The notes below the pieces were generated by a model. It was not told the origin of the DNA, made no database searches, and was given only the letters and a program-made list of their open reading frames with translations. Of a DNA stretch of 64,000 nucleotides, positions 1 to 12,381 are shown piece after piece. The DNA is from Sipunculus nudus (taxonomy: Eukaryota; Annelida; Sipuncula; Golfingiida; Sipunculidae), in NCBI GenBank assembly GCA_026874595.1, contig CM049316.1, forward strand, positions 26,643,339 through 26,707,338, in the 5' to 3' direction. The stretch's first letter is position 1. Every line of letters begins with the position of its first letter. Both the position numbers and the translations under genes were made by a program.

Positions 1-540
1 ACTTTCACATCAATCTACACACTAAACACAGTAGGAATCTAGATTAATATTATCAACTGCATCTTTGTCTATCATTAATTTCATTCATATGATCCCTAAT
101 GATTAGTAATGAATAATATGATTTATTTATTTATCATTAAAATTGAACTGAAAAATAGGTGACTGCATGGTGTTATTTGGAATAACATTGACATTGACAT
201 TATATCCATCCATACAAGATTCTTACATCATCAGTAACTGTAAGTTAATTTTCCTGTTACTCATCAACTAACAAATTCCTTTTCTAATAATTTTTCTTTA
301 ATTTGTTATTAAAAACCAATAAAAAATTATTAATTTATTGTTTATTGTTATGTTGTTTTTCAAAACAACTACTAGATGAGTTGGGTTGGACACCTTGATC
401 ATCTGTGGCTGGGCATAAGCTGCCTGGCTGCCCCAGTGTATGCCTCGCCTCAAGCGTGTATAAATTGCTGAAAGGTCAACAAGGTCAACATACAAGGTGA
501 CTGAAGAGGGGCTGGGTATAGCCTGGGTCTGACTTGGTCT
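1..540. other. Non-coding AT-rich stretch
   Basis: No gene, RNA gene or recognisable repeat end is seen here. The sequence is AT-rich and slightly less so between about 370 and 540. The longest open frame (minus strand, 298-543) has low-complexity composition and no family resemblance. Confidence 0.5.
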
Positions 541-3061
541 CATAAAAACATTAATAAAAGCTACAATTTTTGGCCAATTTCTTTCAGCTTTCTAAACTAC
601 AAAGCTGAAATCCTCATGTGTCCACGATATGAAAATTATATCAACAGTGCTCTCAGGAAACAAACGTGCTATGGTCAAAGTTGGGCAAAATTTAAGGTAC
701 TAATTTTATATTTATACTAATAACTTATAAAATTTGAAAAATTCAGAACTAATTTTGGGTATTCAATTGAATCTTGATTAAATAATGTTTATATCCCTGA
801 CAAAAAATCTCTAGCTTCAGCAATCCTCTTGTTAAGGGAGTAAATATATTTTCTTGATTTTTTTAAAAGTGCATTATGTTTGGGCCCATAACTTAAAACA
901 ACTAGAATACGGGTAGTCGACAAGCGACTACGTGTATCCGCCATAATCAGAGAAGGACGGGTTAAGTGAGGCATGGATTGAGTGGCAAGGGGAAATAAGA
1001 GTTACACGTGTTACATATTAGAATGGATGTCTGCCACGTAAACATGATTGTAGGTGGCGCCACCTGTTATTTGAATGAGAAACTATCCAAGATGTATACA
1101 CATGCAAAATTTCAGGTTGGAAAGCAAACCCCTGCAGAGATAGGAGTGATTTTAACCCACAGCAGGCAAACAGATGGACGCTGTCCAAAAATGGCTGCAG
1201 GTGGCACCACCATATTTGTGTATGTTATAAAGCATTTATGTCTGCAGCGTGAACGTGAATGAAGCTGGCGCCACCTGTCATAAAATCAAGAAAGCTATCT
1301 AGGACGTATACGCATGCCGAATTACAGGTAATTTGGGTAAACCACTGCAGAAATATGAGTGATTTTAACCCAAGGCAGACAAACAGATGGACGCTGTGCG
1401 AAAATGGCTGCAGGTGGCGCCACCATTTTTGTGTATGTTATAAAGCTATCCTAGGGCTATATTTGTGTAAATTTTTTTTTCAGATTGGTTGAACGAGTCC
1501 GGATATATAAGCAGGGATGTCTACAGCGTGAACGTGAATGTAGGTGGCGCCACCTGTCATAAAATCAAGAAAGCTATCTAGGATGTATACGCATGCCGAA
1601 TTTCAGGTGAATTAGTCAAACCACTGCAGAGATATGAGTGATTTAAACCCGAGGCAGACGAACAGATGGACACTGTGCAAAAAATGGCTGCAGGTGGCGC
1701 CACCATTTTTTGTGTATGTTTTAAAGCTATCCAAGGGCTAAATTTGTACAATTTTTTTTTCCTGATCGGTCAAACGGTTCCCGAGATATGTGGGTTTATT
1801 TGTGGAAACAGACGCACAAATGGACGCTGGGCAGAGAGGAAAGGTCAAAGGTCAAGGCCAATTGGCTAGGCACCAGTTCACATGTGACCCGATAATTGGT
1901 GTAAGTTTCGGAAAAATCCGTCCAGTAGTCTCAGAAGAGTTCTCCGGAAACGAACGCGGCGGCCGCGGCGGCGGCGGCGGCGGCGGAACCCGTTCAAAAA
2001 CATAGTATCCGCAAAACTTCGTTTTTGCGGATACAATTAAGCAATACTGACATCATTTCTGGCATGTGCATAGCGAATGTATAGAAAATTATGTATATTA
2101 TATATGATCAAAGTTAGATCAGTGGTTTTGATATTAGGCAGTCTTAAAGTGTAACAATGGGTTTTTTTATGGAAAAATGAAGTTTTTCATTAATATCTCG
2201 AAGGAATTAAGTCCTAGTGACCAAATTCATGGCATGGTAGGGGATTTTGGAGACATCTATAACTGTATGCCAAATTTAAGCTGAGCTCTAGCAAACTGTA
2301 AAACACTAGCTAGATGTAACCAATATGTAACATGGTGCTTGAAAACTTGAATAAAATCTACAGTTTTTGATCACCTGGTTTCAAATTTTGGGTTTTAACA
2401 GTTGAAATGCTAACAAAAACATGCTTTGAAAATTAAATCCACAGCAGTTATAGGAAAAAAACTTGCCATGGTCAAAGTTGGGCAAAATTTAAGATACCAA
2501 TTTTTTATTTTTGCCAATATTTAAAAAAATTTAAAGATTTTGATCTAATTTTGGGTATACAATTTAATTTTGATTAATAAAAGTTATATTACTGAAATAA
2601 AAGTGCTTAGCTTTAACAAGTTTTGTGTTAAGTGATCAAATTTCTTTTCTGATTATTTTCAAAATGCATATGTTTGGGCCCATAACTTTTTTAAATTATA
2701 TAATACAGACCTAATTTCTGGCATGTGCATAGGAACTATAGAGAGGATTATTTATGGTAAATATGAGGAAAAAAAGATGTGTGGTTTTGAAGTTAGGCAG
2801 TCCTGAAGTGTGAAAATAGGTTTTTAATAAAAAATTGATTTTTTTTTCCTTGATTTCTCAAAGAAACGAAGTCGCAAAGACCCAGGTTTCGGCTTGGTAG
2901 GAGATCTTGGGGACATCTAACATTATTCCAAATTTTGTCCTAGGTCTTACGGTTTCAAAACTTGCCACATCTACGGACAGACGGACGGCTAGACAGACGG
3001 ACGGACGACGGACAATGGACCAAGACTAGCTCAGATGACTTATAGTCAGCTGAGCTAAAAA
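541..3061 (-). mobile_element. Family A-related tandem-repeat element
   Basis: Two diverged monomers are visible, one at about 541-2330 (split by the nested family B copy at 901-2037) and one at about 2340-2950. Both contain the landmark TGTTTGGGCCCATAACTT (near 877 and 2669). The right end has the family A terminus read on the minus strand: purine-rich GGACGG repeats at about 2990-3015, then GACTTATAGTCAGCTGAGC at about 3037-3055. The same terminus is seen at 37.78 kb. No coding capacity is visible. The left boundary is uncertain because no hairpin end was found. Confidence 0.6.
901..2037 (+). mobile_element. Family B tandem-repeat element, copy B1
   Basis: It begins ACTAGAATACGGGTAGTCGA and ends with a hairpin, GTATCCGC ... 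GCGGATAC, at about 2005-2034. Between these lie tandem units of about 285 bp, each with two GGTGGCGCCACC-type palindromes roughly 130-150 bp apart (for example near 1051, 1263, 1414, 1540, 1692). A (GGC)n run lies at about 1955-1986. It interrupts an A-related monomer: the flanks resume the order seen in the uninterrupted copy near 2680. I infer a non-autonomous Helitron/Helentron-like element because there is no target duplication, the end has a hairpin, and there are central tandem repeats; it could be another class. Confidence 0.7.
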
Positions 3062-3753
3062 TGAATTATCCGATAGGCCTATCAAGGCTATATTACGTCG
3101 TATGTGAGGTATACTAAAGCGACTATTTGTGTTGTCCACAAAGTGGGACCCATTGTGTCAAATGAAAGATCGAGATCTAAAGAAATCGCTACTATAATAT
3201 ATATCCTGTATGAGCGCGCACGATACAAATAACGCAATACAAAAACTACAAATAACACCGTTACATATCCTATCGCCCAACCACATCCCCAGTCAAGACT
3301 GTCAAACCGCAATTTAGTTTACCTTTTTTACCTGTTCTCCAGTAGATGTCGAGACATCTTACCACTGTGTCTACGTTGACGTGTCGTCAACCATAAAAAG
3401 TGATTTCTTTGCTGGACACGCATAATGCAAGGTTTTTACTCCTGCGCATGCGCTTGTAATCCTTATGGTTTTGTGCGGCGGAAATAAATGGCAGATGCGA
3501 CCGCAAGTAGAATTCTTTGTCAGCGTCACTTATATCTATATATACACTTGACTCGGCCATGGGTCTTATATTGTCGCGCATATAATTTGTTTGATATTCA
3601 AGTGCATGCCAGTTCTGTATTCATAATTATATTGAACTCATTTGTATGATGCAAATACATGTGTGTATACTTTACGACATAACTGGTCATATTTAAAAAC
3701 CAGCACCAGATGAGGGTTTAATAATTTGCGCGAAGACTTTTTGCTAGATACGT

Positions 3754-3911
3754 CCTACTAACCTCCGATCCCCGGAGTGTATATATCGTCCCCGCGTCAC
3801 CTATAGCTGTAAGACGGCCTGGGTCGCATGCACCTACTAACCTCCGATCCCCGGAGTGTATATATCGTCCCCGCGTCACCTATAGCTGTAAGACGGCCTG
3901 GGTCGCATGCA
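3754..3911 (+). repeat. Perfect 79-bp tandem duplication
   Basis: Two head-to-tail copies of 79 bp (3754-3832 and 3833-3911) are identical by eye. Each starts CCTACTAACCTCCGATCCCC and ends GGTCGCATGCA. The identity suggests a very recent duplication or an assembly duplication. Confidence 0.9.
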
Positions 3912-4637
3912 CCTGTCATGAGCCACACTGGACACGGCGGCGATCAGCAGGATCCGCCCGTGATTTCGTATCAATCAGTACTCCTACATATAACAATTAA
4001 GTTTCAATGTCATCTGATGCCCTATCCGAATGTCCATGAGTTCATTACATGCACTGTTTATATGTACTGAAAGGTGTTAACTCGAAAACCAGCGAAGCGC
4101 CACATTCGCATATACGACATTCAGTGTTGTTATTATCCTTATATTATTATGATAATTAAATGTATGCGTGAGGGCATGCGAGGTGGCTGTTGAGCATGCA
4201 TATATAATTATCAAACCCCTTGGCATGGCTTGTGAGATCGATTTACAATTTGTTATCTCCGGCAGAATTTAGTACATGTAGATTATATGTATTTTGGAAA
4301 ACGCAAGATTTATCATTGTAACAGCCTATACGAGTAAAAAGCCCACTTGAAGTCTCGTATGCAGAAGTTTAAGGGAGAAAACGGGATCGGACGTAATCCG
4401 TTGCTCCTTTTTGATTTTAGATGTATATTATTTATCGCATAGATTTTAATTGTCCCCCTTGTAAATCCACCCCTGGCATATATGGCGATCCGCAGGTGTA
4501 GATATATCGTGGTATATCCTATCAGAAAAAAAAGTGTTGTGGTGTCAATTTATCTTCAAGGGTGTGGGGTGATAGAGTGTGGGAGGGTAATCAAGGGCGA
4601 GGGAGGATAATCAAGGTTGGGACAACTTTGTTTTAAA

Positions 4638-4642
<5 letters not shown>

Positions 4643-4692
<50 letters not shown>
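4643..4692. repeat. (AT)n microsatellite
   Basis: About 50 bp of alternating A and T with one interruption (ACATA). Confidence 0.95.
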
Positions 4693-4694
<2 letters not shown>

Positions 4695-5230
4695 CACCTT
4701 TTATTGTCCATGACACGTTTCAAATATATTACAATTAAGTATAAGGTTTTAGAAACTACGGTTTTATGTTTTTGGTATATTTTAATTCAAAAATAGATTT
4801 AGATATTTAATGTTTCAGAGTAAACTAAGAAATGGAACTAAAGTCTATAATTCTAATTCATAATATATTTCATTTCGAATAAATAAATATCATTCTCTGA
4901 AAGTGGGTGGATGGGGGAGGGGGGTAATTATACTGACCATCCCCCTTGCTAAAAGGTGGGGCATATATTTCACCCCCTCCCCTGTATTTACGCCCCTGGC
5001 AGTATTTGGCAAGAGAAAATAGGTGTGGACGGGGCTGTAGTATTTATGTGCTAGTCACACTAGGTTGTAAATTTTAAATCGCTTTGCCATAAACTGATCA
5101 TCCAGGAAATATAGAGAAATGGACACAAATCTGATTTATCGATAAAAGTTCAGCTTGAATTGAAAGTCTCGTTTTTAAAAAGTACACATATATTTATTAC
5201 GAATGGGTGTTCAGTTCTTAATGTACCCAA

Positions 5231-5290
5231 TGACGTCACACTGCCAGTGATCATTCACCGTGACGTCATGATTCCATCTTATATATAGGA
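5231..5290 (+). promoter_or_regulatory. Two CRE palindromes followed by a TATA-like box
   Basis: TGACGTCA occurs at 5231-5238 and 5261-5268, exactly 30 bp apart, followed by TATATATAGG at about 5280. A third TGACGTCA lies at 5778-5785. TGACGTCA is the consensus CREB/ATF site. The arrangement looks like a core promoter, but no convincing gene follows on the plus strand, so function is inferred only. Confidence 0.35.
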
Positions 5291-5336
5291 GTTTATACAC
5301 TCAGGGGCGGATACATGATTTCAGAAATGAGGGAAA

Positions 5337-5371
5337 GGGGGGGGGGGGGGGCTGAAGGGGGGGGGGGGGGC
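5337..5371 (+). repeat. Poly-G tracts
   Basis: Two G homopolymers of about 14 and 14 bases are separated by CTGAA. Other long G tracts on the same strand lie at 11277-11294, 20470-20488 and 22598-22618. Confidence 0.95.
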
Positions 5372-6900
5372 TCAACAACCTGCCATAGGTAAACAATTGT
5401 GCCGTGAGTGCTTGTAGACTATACATAACTCTCACATGCATAAGGAGAAAACGACACCAGACGCAAAATCCGGCGTTTTTAACGGATAATATAATATATT
5501 CGAAGAGCTTTGGCCAAAGCCCCGTTGACCCTCCTCTAGATCCGCTCATGAGACTAAACGTGGTGGCACGAGGTTGATGACCCGAAGATCACCCCCTTAC
5601 TTGTGATAATCGCATGTAAGATAATTTTACAGCTATAAGCTAAGCGCCTTAACCCATATCAATTCAGATATGAGAACTATCCAGAATGAAGCCCTCCGTG
5701 TTTATACACTATTATATATATTGAGAGATACAATCCAGTGAAATAATGATTAAAGTAATAAATGTATACTCACTAGCTGACGTCATATCACTCAGTGACT
5801 GCTGACTCCACGGATATATGTCAAGGCAGTAACTCTCACATACCAAAAAATTTACGATACTGGCCTAATACTATACGATATCAACTAGTTCCATCGCTTG
5901 GACTAGGATATCCAAATCCACAACCATCCTATTAAGTTAAATCTGAGAACAAAAGGTCTGGGATGTATATATATATACGGCATGGGCTGTGACCTCATGG
6001 CTTATAGGGTCAGCGCTAATGTGAGCGGCGTCCCTGGACAAAGCTATCCTGGATTATCTGACCCCGGGTCAAACAAAACCGCTGGAGTGACCGGGCTCAG
6101 GTCACTGGCACGCGCCAATCGAGTGCCGCGATCGACTGGCTGATGCGGTCAGCAAAGGAACAGCGACAATCTCGACCGCCTGTGACGTACGTGATACCAT
6201 CACAAGTATATATGTCAGTGTTGGACAATGGTATATTTTAAAAAATTACATATTTAAAAACAAAATATTTCATGTATTGAATATATTTTACATATTTTGT
6301 GTTATAAAAGGTAAAGTTTTATTCAACCTAAATTGCGCTTAAATAAAAATAACGAGTAAGGGAAATAGCCACATGCGCGCTTAAAAGTGTGTCACCGCCT
6401 AGCATTTTTTTATTTGTTGATACATAGATCAAAGTACATAAGTGATCTTAATCATCTGAGTAAACTTTGCTTCACAGACTTTGTACATTAAAGGGCTTGG
6501 ACCTATTGTACTGGCTATCTTTAACAATTAAATAGTGCATGGTATCGGGAAGATATCAATATAGAAAAATACCTCGCTAAACAAAGGCATCTTTTTTTAA
6601 CATATACGTTTAGGTACTTGCACCGTATACAAACCATGTGTCATCTGACGGTAGAGATATCCTGGTCACAAAGCTGCCATTAAATATGTCACAACAAAGA
6701 ACAAATATAGCTACAAAGTGATTCATGTTATCTAAGATACTTGTTATCTTGTTATTAATTGTTGAACCTATGACGAAGGAAACCTTTGCCATCACCAGAC
6801 CTTCCACCTATACCTTGAAACAGAGGGCAAGTGTGACTATCACGAAAGGAAAAATAATCTGACCCAGTTATATTATAAAAAATAAAATAATAATAATAAA
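5372..6900. other. Non-coding stretch
   Basis: No gene recognised. The part at about 5980-6210 is GC-richer (contains TGACCCCGGGTCA near 6059) but shows no open frame with family resemblance. Confidence 0.5.
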
Positions 6901-6906
6901 AATAAA

Positions 6907-6908
6907 TA

Positions 6909-6947
<39 letters not shown>
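6907..6947. repeat. (AT)n microsatellite
   Basis: About 40 bp of alternating TA. Confidence 0.95.
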
Positions 6948-6950
<3 letters not shown>

Positions 6951-7016
6951 TTGCACCCCTATATCAAGTGAAACAGATGTTGTCCATCGTAAAAATCCGC
7001 AAACGTAACATTAATA

Positions 7017-7211
7017 AAACAAGAAGAAATGAAAGACAGGAAGGAAGGAAGAAAAAAGGAAGGAAAATGAATGAATGAAAGAAAAATTGAAAGTTGGAGG
7101 GAAAGACGGAAGGGAAGAAAAATAAAAAGAAAAGACAGGGAGAGGCAGGGAGAGAGAAGAGAGAAAGAAAGAAAGCGAGACAGGCAGACAGAGAGTGACA
7201 GCCAGACTGAC

Positions 7212-7275
<64 letters not shown>
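7017..7275 (+). repeat. Polypurine tract joined to (AT)n microsatellite
   Basis: From 7017 to about 7200 the plus strand is nearly all purine (GAAA, GGAA and GAGA motifs), followed by about 65 bp of alternating TA at 7211-7275. The Lys/Arg/Glu-rich open frame across it is a product of the simple sequence, not a gene. Confidence 0.9.
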
Positions 7276-7278
<3 letters not shown>

Positions 7279-7999
7279 GTTTACATACCAGTATGCTTTA
7301 TCTTAACAAAGCATCCTTCGGTTAGCCGTTTCGCCAGGGTTTGCACTACCCTGTAAATGCACCCTGTATGTATATCCAGTATATAATATAGATTGTCCTC
7401 TATCAGAAACCATGCATATGATAGCCCTCTGTGTCCTTGCATATGACGGCATGATCGAAGGAATGCAAACACACGTTTCCGCGAGTGCCCACAAAGTGAT
7501 ATCTGTTACGAAGCCTACGGGAACAACGGCCGTATATATATATATTCCTTCAGCCTATGCGTACATTGAAGGTGGGCCAAAGTTGAAATTACTTGGGTGA
7601 AGTAAATGTTTGAGTATTCAGATAAAATACCATTCATAAGTCTTGTTTGATTATAAAGTAATATAACTGTAACTGATATGGCCCTTTTGGTAAATTCTGA
7701 ATTTGTGTAGATAGGAATTCCTAAGGAATGGACCAATGAAGAAGCGATTTTATTCTGGTGTGTGTCCCGCTCATGATAATAGCCTAACCCAAGAAGAACT
7801 TTCATGTATATTCTGATTTCACAAATGTGCAGTCACATATGCACGATTGAACATAGGCTATATGCAAATGCAAATACTTTTTAGGGAACATCAATATCTG
7901 AGGTTGTATATTTTTCACAACATACATCTAATTCCTGTTCACAAAGGTCCAGGTTAATGGTCACATACATAAAGAAATATATAATAAATAAATTATTTA

Positions 8000-8036
<37 letters not shown>

Positions 8037-8700
8037 TAGATAGATATATATATATATAATATCCTGTTAGTAGGTGGTTTAGTATCATCAATATTCTAAA
8101 ACACTTCACTATAAATGTTAGTCCAACAGATCTAACATTGAAGACGATAGGGTCGAGAGGGACATTAAAGAAAATGTGAACCAGGCAACCCATGGTAAAG
8201 GCACAGGCGCTTAAATTGCAATTACTTATCTGACTTTTCCCAGCATTTTTCACACTATATGAACCATCTTTATTATACCCAAATATAAGTAAATAATAAA
8301 GAGATAAACCATATAGTGTCAAAAACGCTGGTAAAATGTCAGATAAGTAATAGTTATAAGGAATTGACCAAGAAAAGTAACACATTTAACCGAAATCTAC
8401 ACTAATGGCAATATAAGCGCCTGTGGAAAAGGCCATGTCACCTGTCCATGACCACGTATAAGAAGAACTAGAAGGATGTAAAATGAATATATGTTGGTTC
8501 TCATCGTGAGCTTTTATTCCACATTACGTCTAATTAGTCCCTCACTGATTTCAGTGTAAAACTAACATTTATGTTTGTAAGAAAAATTGACCTAGAAGAA
8601 GCTTTGTCGGCGATATCTTGAGCATACTCACTAAGTATAACTTATTGGGTATTTTTGAGCAGTATCTCAACTCCGGATCATTCCCATGTAAACGAGCATG
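7276..8700. other. Non-coding stretch with (AT)n tract
   Basis: No gene recognised. A compound TA/TAGA tract sits at 8005-8058. Confidence 0.5.
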
Positions 8701-8726
8701 GAAACGTATTGTTAACTAAGCATTAA

Positions 8727-9200
8727 ATGCTTTTGAACAATCTATATACGAGGAAAATGTTTCCATTGATGATCACCTACGTACATTTTACGATATTATG
8801 CCTATTTGTTCCTGTCCGTCTCCCATGCATCTGGAAAGTCGCTCTTATTTATCCAGGTTCATTATTTATATTTATGTATTTGGCATGTATTTTAGTTACT
8901 CCAAATCTTCGATTTTCTGACAGCGAATTATGTATTTTATGTGGAACAATGTTCCGGGATAAAATTGAACACGTCCTTTTCGGATGCTTTGCATTAGACG
9001 AGCTGCGTGATTTGATGTGACAGCGGATTAGGACCTTTTCGTCAGAAGCATATATTTCTAAGCTCAATGAAGATCATAAGCTTATGGTTAAATTAATATT
9101 TGGTGGACCGCTACCAGATGATTTGAATCTGGATGAGGGAGTTTATGAAATCTTCCTTTATATGTGGACGAAATGTATATACTTCTCAATTGATCGAATC
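8727..9200 (+). pseudogene. C-terminal remnant of a non-LTR retrotransposon ORF
   Basis: The translation near 8905-9020 reads LRFSDSELCILCG, then DKIEHVLFGC, then ALDELRDLM, giving a Cys-x2-Cys ... His-x4-Cys pattern. This is the kind of zinc-knuckle C-terminus found after the reverse transcriptase domain of many LINEs (general knowledge of the family). A stop follows at 9018-9020 and the preceding sequence (8730-8830) reads sensibly only with frame changes. The remnant is therefore decayed. No catalytic RT motif is present. A different zinc-ribbon protein fragment cannot be excluded. Confidence 0.45.
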
Positions 9201-9394
9201 TAGAATATTTAACGCGTACGACAATTTGTTAAAACTATGCTACTTGACGTTAACTTCTTAACTGAAGTAAGACCTTTGCTTGGTTATTAAGTTATCATTC
9301 TCTGGTCCGTGATTGTATAAATTAAAGTGAAATTTCTTCCGCGTACTAGTTTAGGTGTGTCAGAAGCTCATGTTGTTATGGTGTCGCGATTCAT

Positions 9395-9935
9395 TATATG
9401 TATGTTTGTATGTATATATGTGTGTTTATATGTATGTGTATGTATGTGTATGTATATACGTATGTATATATGTTTATATAGGTATATTTTATGTATTTCA
9501 TTATATGTATATGTGTGTATATGTTGTGTGGGTGTATACACGTATGTACGTATATATATTTATATGTATGTGCAAATGCATGTGCATGCATTTCTGGTTT
9601 ATTATTGTCAACTTCTTCTGTGATACATTATAAACAGGGATATAAATGTGGACACATGCGTGTGTATGCACATATGTTTATGTACATTTATTTATCTGCA
9701 TATTTATTTGGGTATGTAAATGTATGTTCATGTATGTGTCATAAGTATATGTGAAAGTATGCATTTTCACGTGTTTGTATCTCTGCATGTATAGGTGTAT
9801 ATGTTTACATATACGTGATGTTTACAGCATATGTACGTGTATTCACTTGTATATGTTTATGTTTTAGATGCTTTAGATATGTGTACGTGTGTATACATTA
9901 GTAAATGCATATGTATGTATATATTTGTTAAATTA
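9395..9935 (+). repeat. Degenerate TATG/TGTA simple-sequence region
   Basis: About 540 bp of imperfect TATG, TGTA and TATA motifs with interruptions. All open frames in it (Tyr/Val/Cys/Met-rich) are by-products. Confidence 0.85.
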
Positions 9936-10520
9936 CTTTGCGTTTCGAAATATTAATTCACCTTCTGTTCCACATGAAGCATTGTGATGTATCTTCAATA
10001 TTGGAGGAATTAAATCAATCAATCATGGATAAGGCCTGGAAATCCCATCTGGCGACCATTCCGGGTTTGGCATCTATAGTGAAGACAGTCATTTTGGATT
10101 GCTGATTTACAGCGCCATCTTCTGTTTTTCCAAGACTGCAGCTCGGGCATCCTCCTTGGTATGTAGATTTACTGATGCCTGATTGTGTGTACAGATTGTA
10201 TGCAGTTTGACGAATGTTAAAGTTTAGAGCTAATTAAGTGGCATTTATAGCTCTATATTTACTTGTTGTGGTTTCTTAATGACCCAGGCGGATAGAAATA
10301 AAAATCATGTCCCCAGAATTAGAAATTCCCTACAAACTCTTAATAAAATCTTCAATTGATTATCTGTCTTGAAATCTTATCTCTCAAGGTCTCTTCTGAA
10401 GTAAACTTGAGGCGTTGTACGTGAATCAGTAGTAGTTCGAGAACCGCAGCTGGTAATCCATAAAGTCTTACAGCAGACGACACGTTTGGTCAGACATGCC
10501 TGACGTCACAATGAGTACAT
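9936..10520. other. Non-coding stretch upstream of CAP gene
   Basis: No open frame with family resemblance. A TGACGTCA palindrome lies at 10501-10508, just upstream of the first recognised CAP exon. An upstream exon with the signal peptide may lie in or before this stretch but I could not identify it. Confidence 0.4.
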
Positions 10521-10524
10521 ACTT

Positions 10525-10745
10525 TTGATATTGTTAATTTCATCAACAACAGCTCTCACGCATGGGGTACAGGTGTTCCAAGAAAGGAAACCTAGCAAGG
10601 TCACGACCCTGGATGACATGAAGAACCTTTCCCGCACAAAACGCACCATCTCAAATGGCTTGTCGTCTGCTGAGCGAAGTGCGGCAATGAACAAACACAA
10701 TGCACTGCGTTTCGGAGAAAGCGGAGCGGATCTAAAGTGTATGTG
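10525..10745 (+). CDS. CAP-superfamily protein, first recognised exon
   Basis: The exon encodes the front of a CAP (SCP/TAPS, CRISP/antigen-5-like) domain, found in secreted proteins. The key segment is LSSAERSAAMNKHNALRFGE followed by SGADLKCM. The HNALR match is the conserved first-helix motif, and GADLxxM is the usual sequence before the conserved Trp. It ends at a good donor, TG|GTAAGG, in phase 2. The start is open: ATG at 10525 is possible, but its N-terminus is not a convincing signal peptide, so the exon may instead begin after the AG at 10552 or 10572 with a signal-peptide exon upstream. Following exons lie at 11984, 12382, 13621, 15030, 15718, 16526 and 16949. Family assignment is solid; gene integrity is not. 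Confidence 0.7.
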
Positions 10746-11983
10746 GTAAGGGCATTGTGCTAGTAAGCATATGTTAGGTGTCTATCATTGTGTATGACAC
10801 TTCAGCTATATAAAGAACGACTAAACTGTTATTATATATATATACTACATATTCTATTTTACCCGAAAAAATGAGCTAGGAGGAGAAGGTACGGACAAAC
10901 TCTTAATATTTTAGTCACCCTAATTCCCTTCATGCGTTTCACGGAGGGTGGGGGGATGACAGAAATACATAATATGTCGAATTTGCATAAAATAACTGTC
11001 TCATCTTCGATTATTTTTTTTTTATTATACATGACATTTTCGTTACTCATAAATCATTTAAAAATTGTTATAACTTGATCCCATTATCGATGATTTGCAT
11101 ATCTTGTAATCAATTTTTTTTATGACTGCGAGTCAATATTGTTATCATTTTGGAGTTTACGAATTATGTCATACTCAGCTAATGGTATTTTACAACTGTC
11201 CTTATTTGTAAAAGGGGCTGTCATGAAGTTATTGATGTACCATGCATGGTGCTCCTAAAATATCACTTCATGCGAGGGGGGGGGGGGGGGGGGGAAGGGT
11301 TGGAGAGTACAAACTCTCTTACCTTTTTACTGGGTCATGAACACCTCTAGAGTGTGACTTGATAAAATACTTATGGTTACCGAATAAACAAAGTGCATAA
11401 ATGCAAGGTCAGTGGGGTAATGACCATTACAACACAAGAATGCAACCAAAGAGTGGGCTACAGCCTTTTATTTTGCCCTCGCAAATATGTATGTTTATCA
11501 AGCACCAGTAACCTGCTTTCATTGGTTTGGAGTAGTTTTTTTTTTATCTAAAACCATCAGTGGCGATGTTTGTTAGTTATTCTGACATCAACCATCGGCT
11601 TACAAAATATGGCACAGTGAACAGCTAGATACATTTATGTATACATATGTCCAATGAAGAGTCTTATGTCTTAAGCCGCATGTTCACGTGTGCGGATACG
11701 AATGCGGACGCGACTAAAATCGCGAACAAGGACATAGGAAAGACTAATAATAAGAAAAATAAGGAAAATATGCCGCATGTGGGACATATTGAATTATATT
11801 ATATTGTATTATATTCCTTTGAATAAAACATGTTTGGCTTTGAGGGACTGTATTCCTGTAACGTAAAAGGGATACTGTGGAATTTAATTACGATGACAGA
11901 ATCATACATGATAAAAATAGAGAAAAAATCTTCAGATTAGGCCTAACCTCAATCATAATATCATTTCCATCTACTCACTGCAG

Positions 11984-12130
11984 CGATGGGGTACATACCT
12001 GGCAGACATGGCACAAGAATGGGCTCAAAACTGTTGCTTCGTGCACGGAAAGCCTTCACGTGACCCTGACACCACACATTTTGAGCATGACCTTGAAGGA
12101 AATGCAATCTTAAGTGGTCGCAAGTTTATC
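11984..12130 (+). CDS. CAP-domain exon (second helix region)
   Basis: After an acceptor CTGCAG at 11978-11983 the sequence reads WGTYLADMAQEWAQNC, then CFVHGKPSRDPDTTHF and EGNAIL. LAxxAQxWAxxC is the conserved second-helix motif of CAP domains, and the EGN near the end stands where most members have GEN/GQN. The frame stays open to a stop at 12155; the true donor is not clear, so the end is approximate. Oddity: the preceding exon ends in phase 2, but this exon reads correctly only from phase 0, so the two do not join with a canonical splice. Either a small exon is missing, an indel has occurred, or the gene is decaying. Confidence 0.6.
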
Positions 12131-12381
12131 TTTCCATCTCCTGATACCGGGGAATAGGTGCACTAGTTGGAGATCACCTTTGGACAGCTCATAACTGGAA
12201 CCATGCTTCTCCTTTTTAAAAAAGTGGTAACAGTACCTAATAGGTCATCTACTTTTGTTGAAATAACTGTTATTTGAAATATATTGGAGCTATAGTAATC
12301 AGGCGTCATATTAAAAGCGAGGTTATTTGACGTCCTATGGTCTATGAAACGGTACTTATAACGTTAAATGTATTTCGACAG

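Larger units (their letters stand above)
3062..5220. other. Non-coding stretch
   Basis: No gene recognised. It contains the 79-bp duplication at 3754-3911, an (AT)n tract at 4643-4692 and G/C-rich short runs near 4915-4980. The part at 3300-3560 is less AT-rich but its open frames resemble nothing known. Confidence 0.5.

Noticed and set aside
7071-7277. Lys/Arg/Glu-rich open frame
   Set aside because: It is a translation of a polypurine tract and (AT)n repeat.
9327-9754. Cys/Tyr/Val-rich open frames on both strands
   Set aside because: Translation of degenerate TATG/TGTA simple sequence; both strands open at once.
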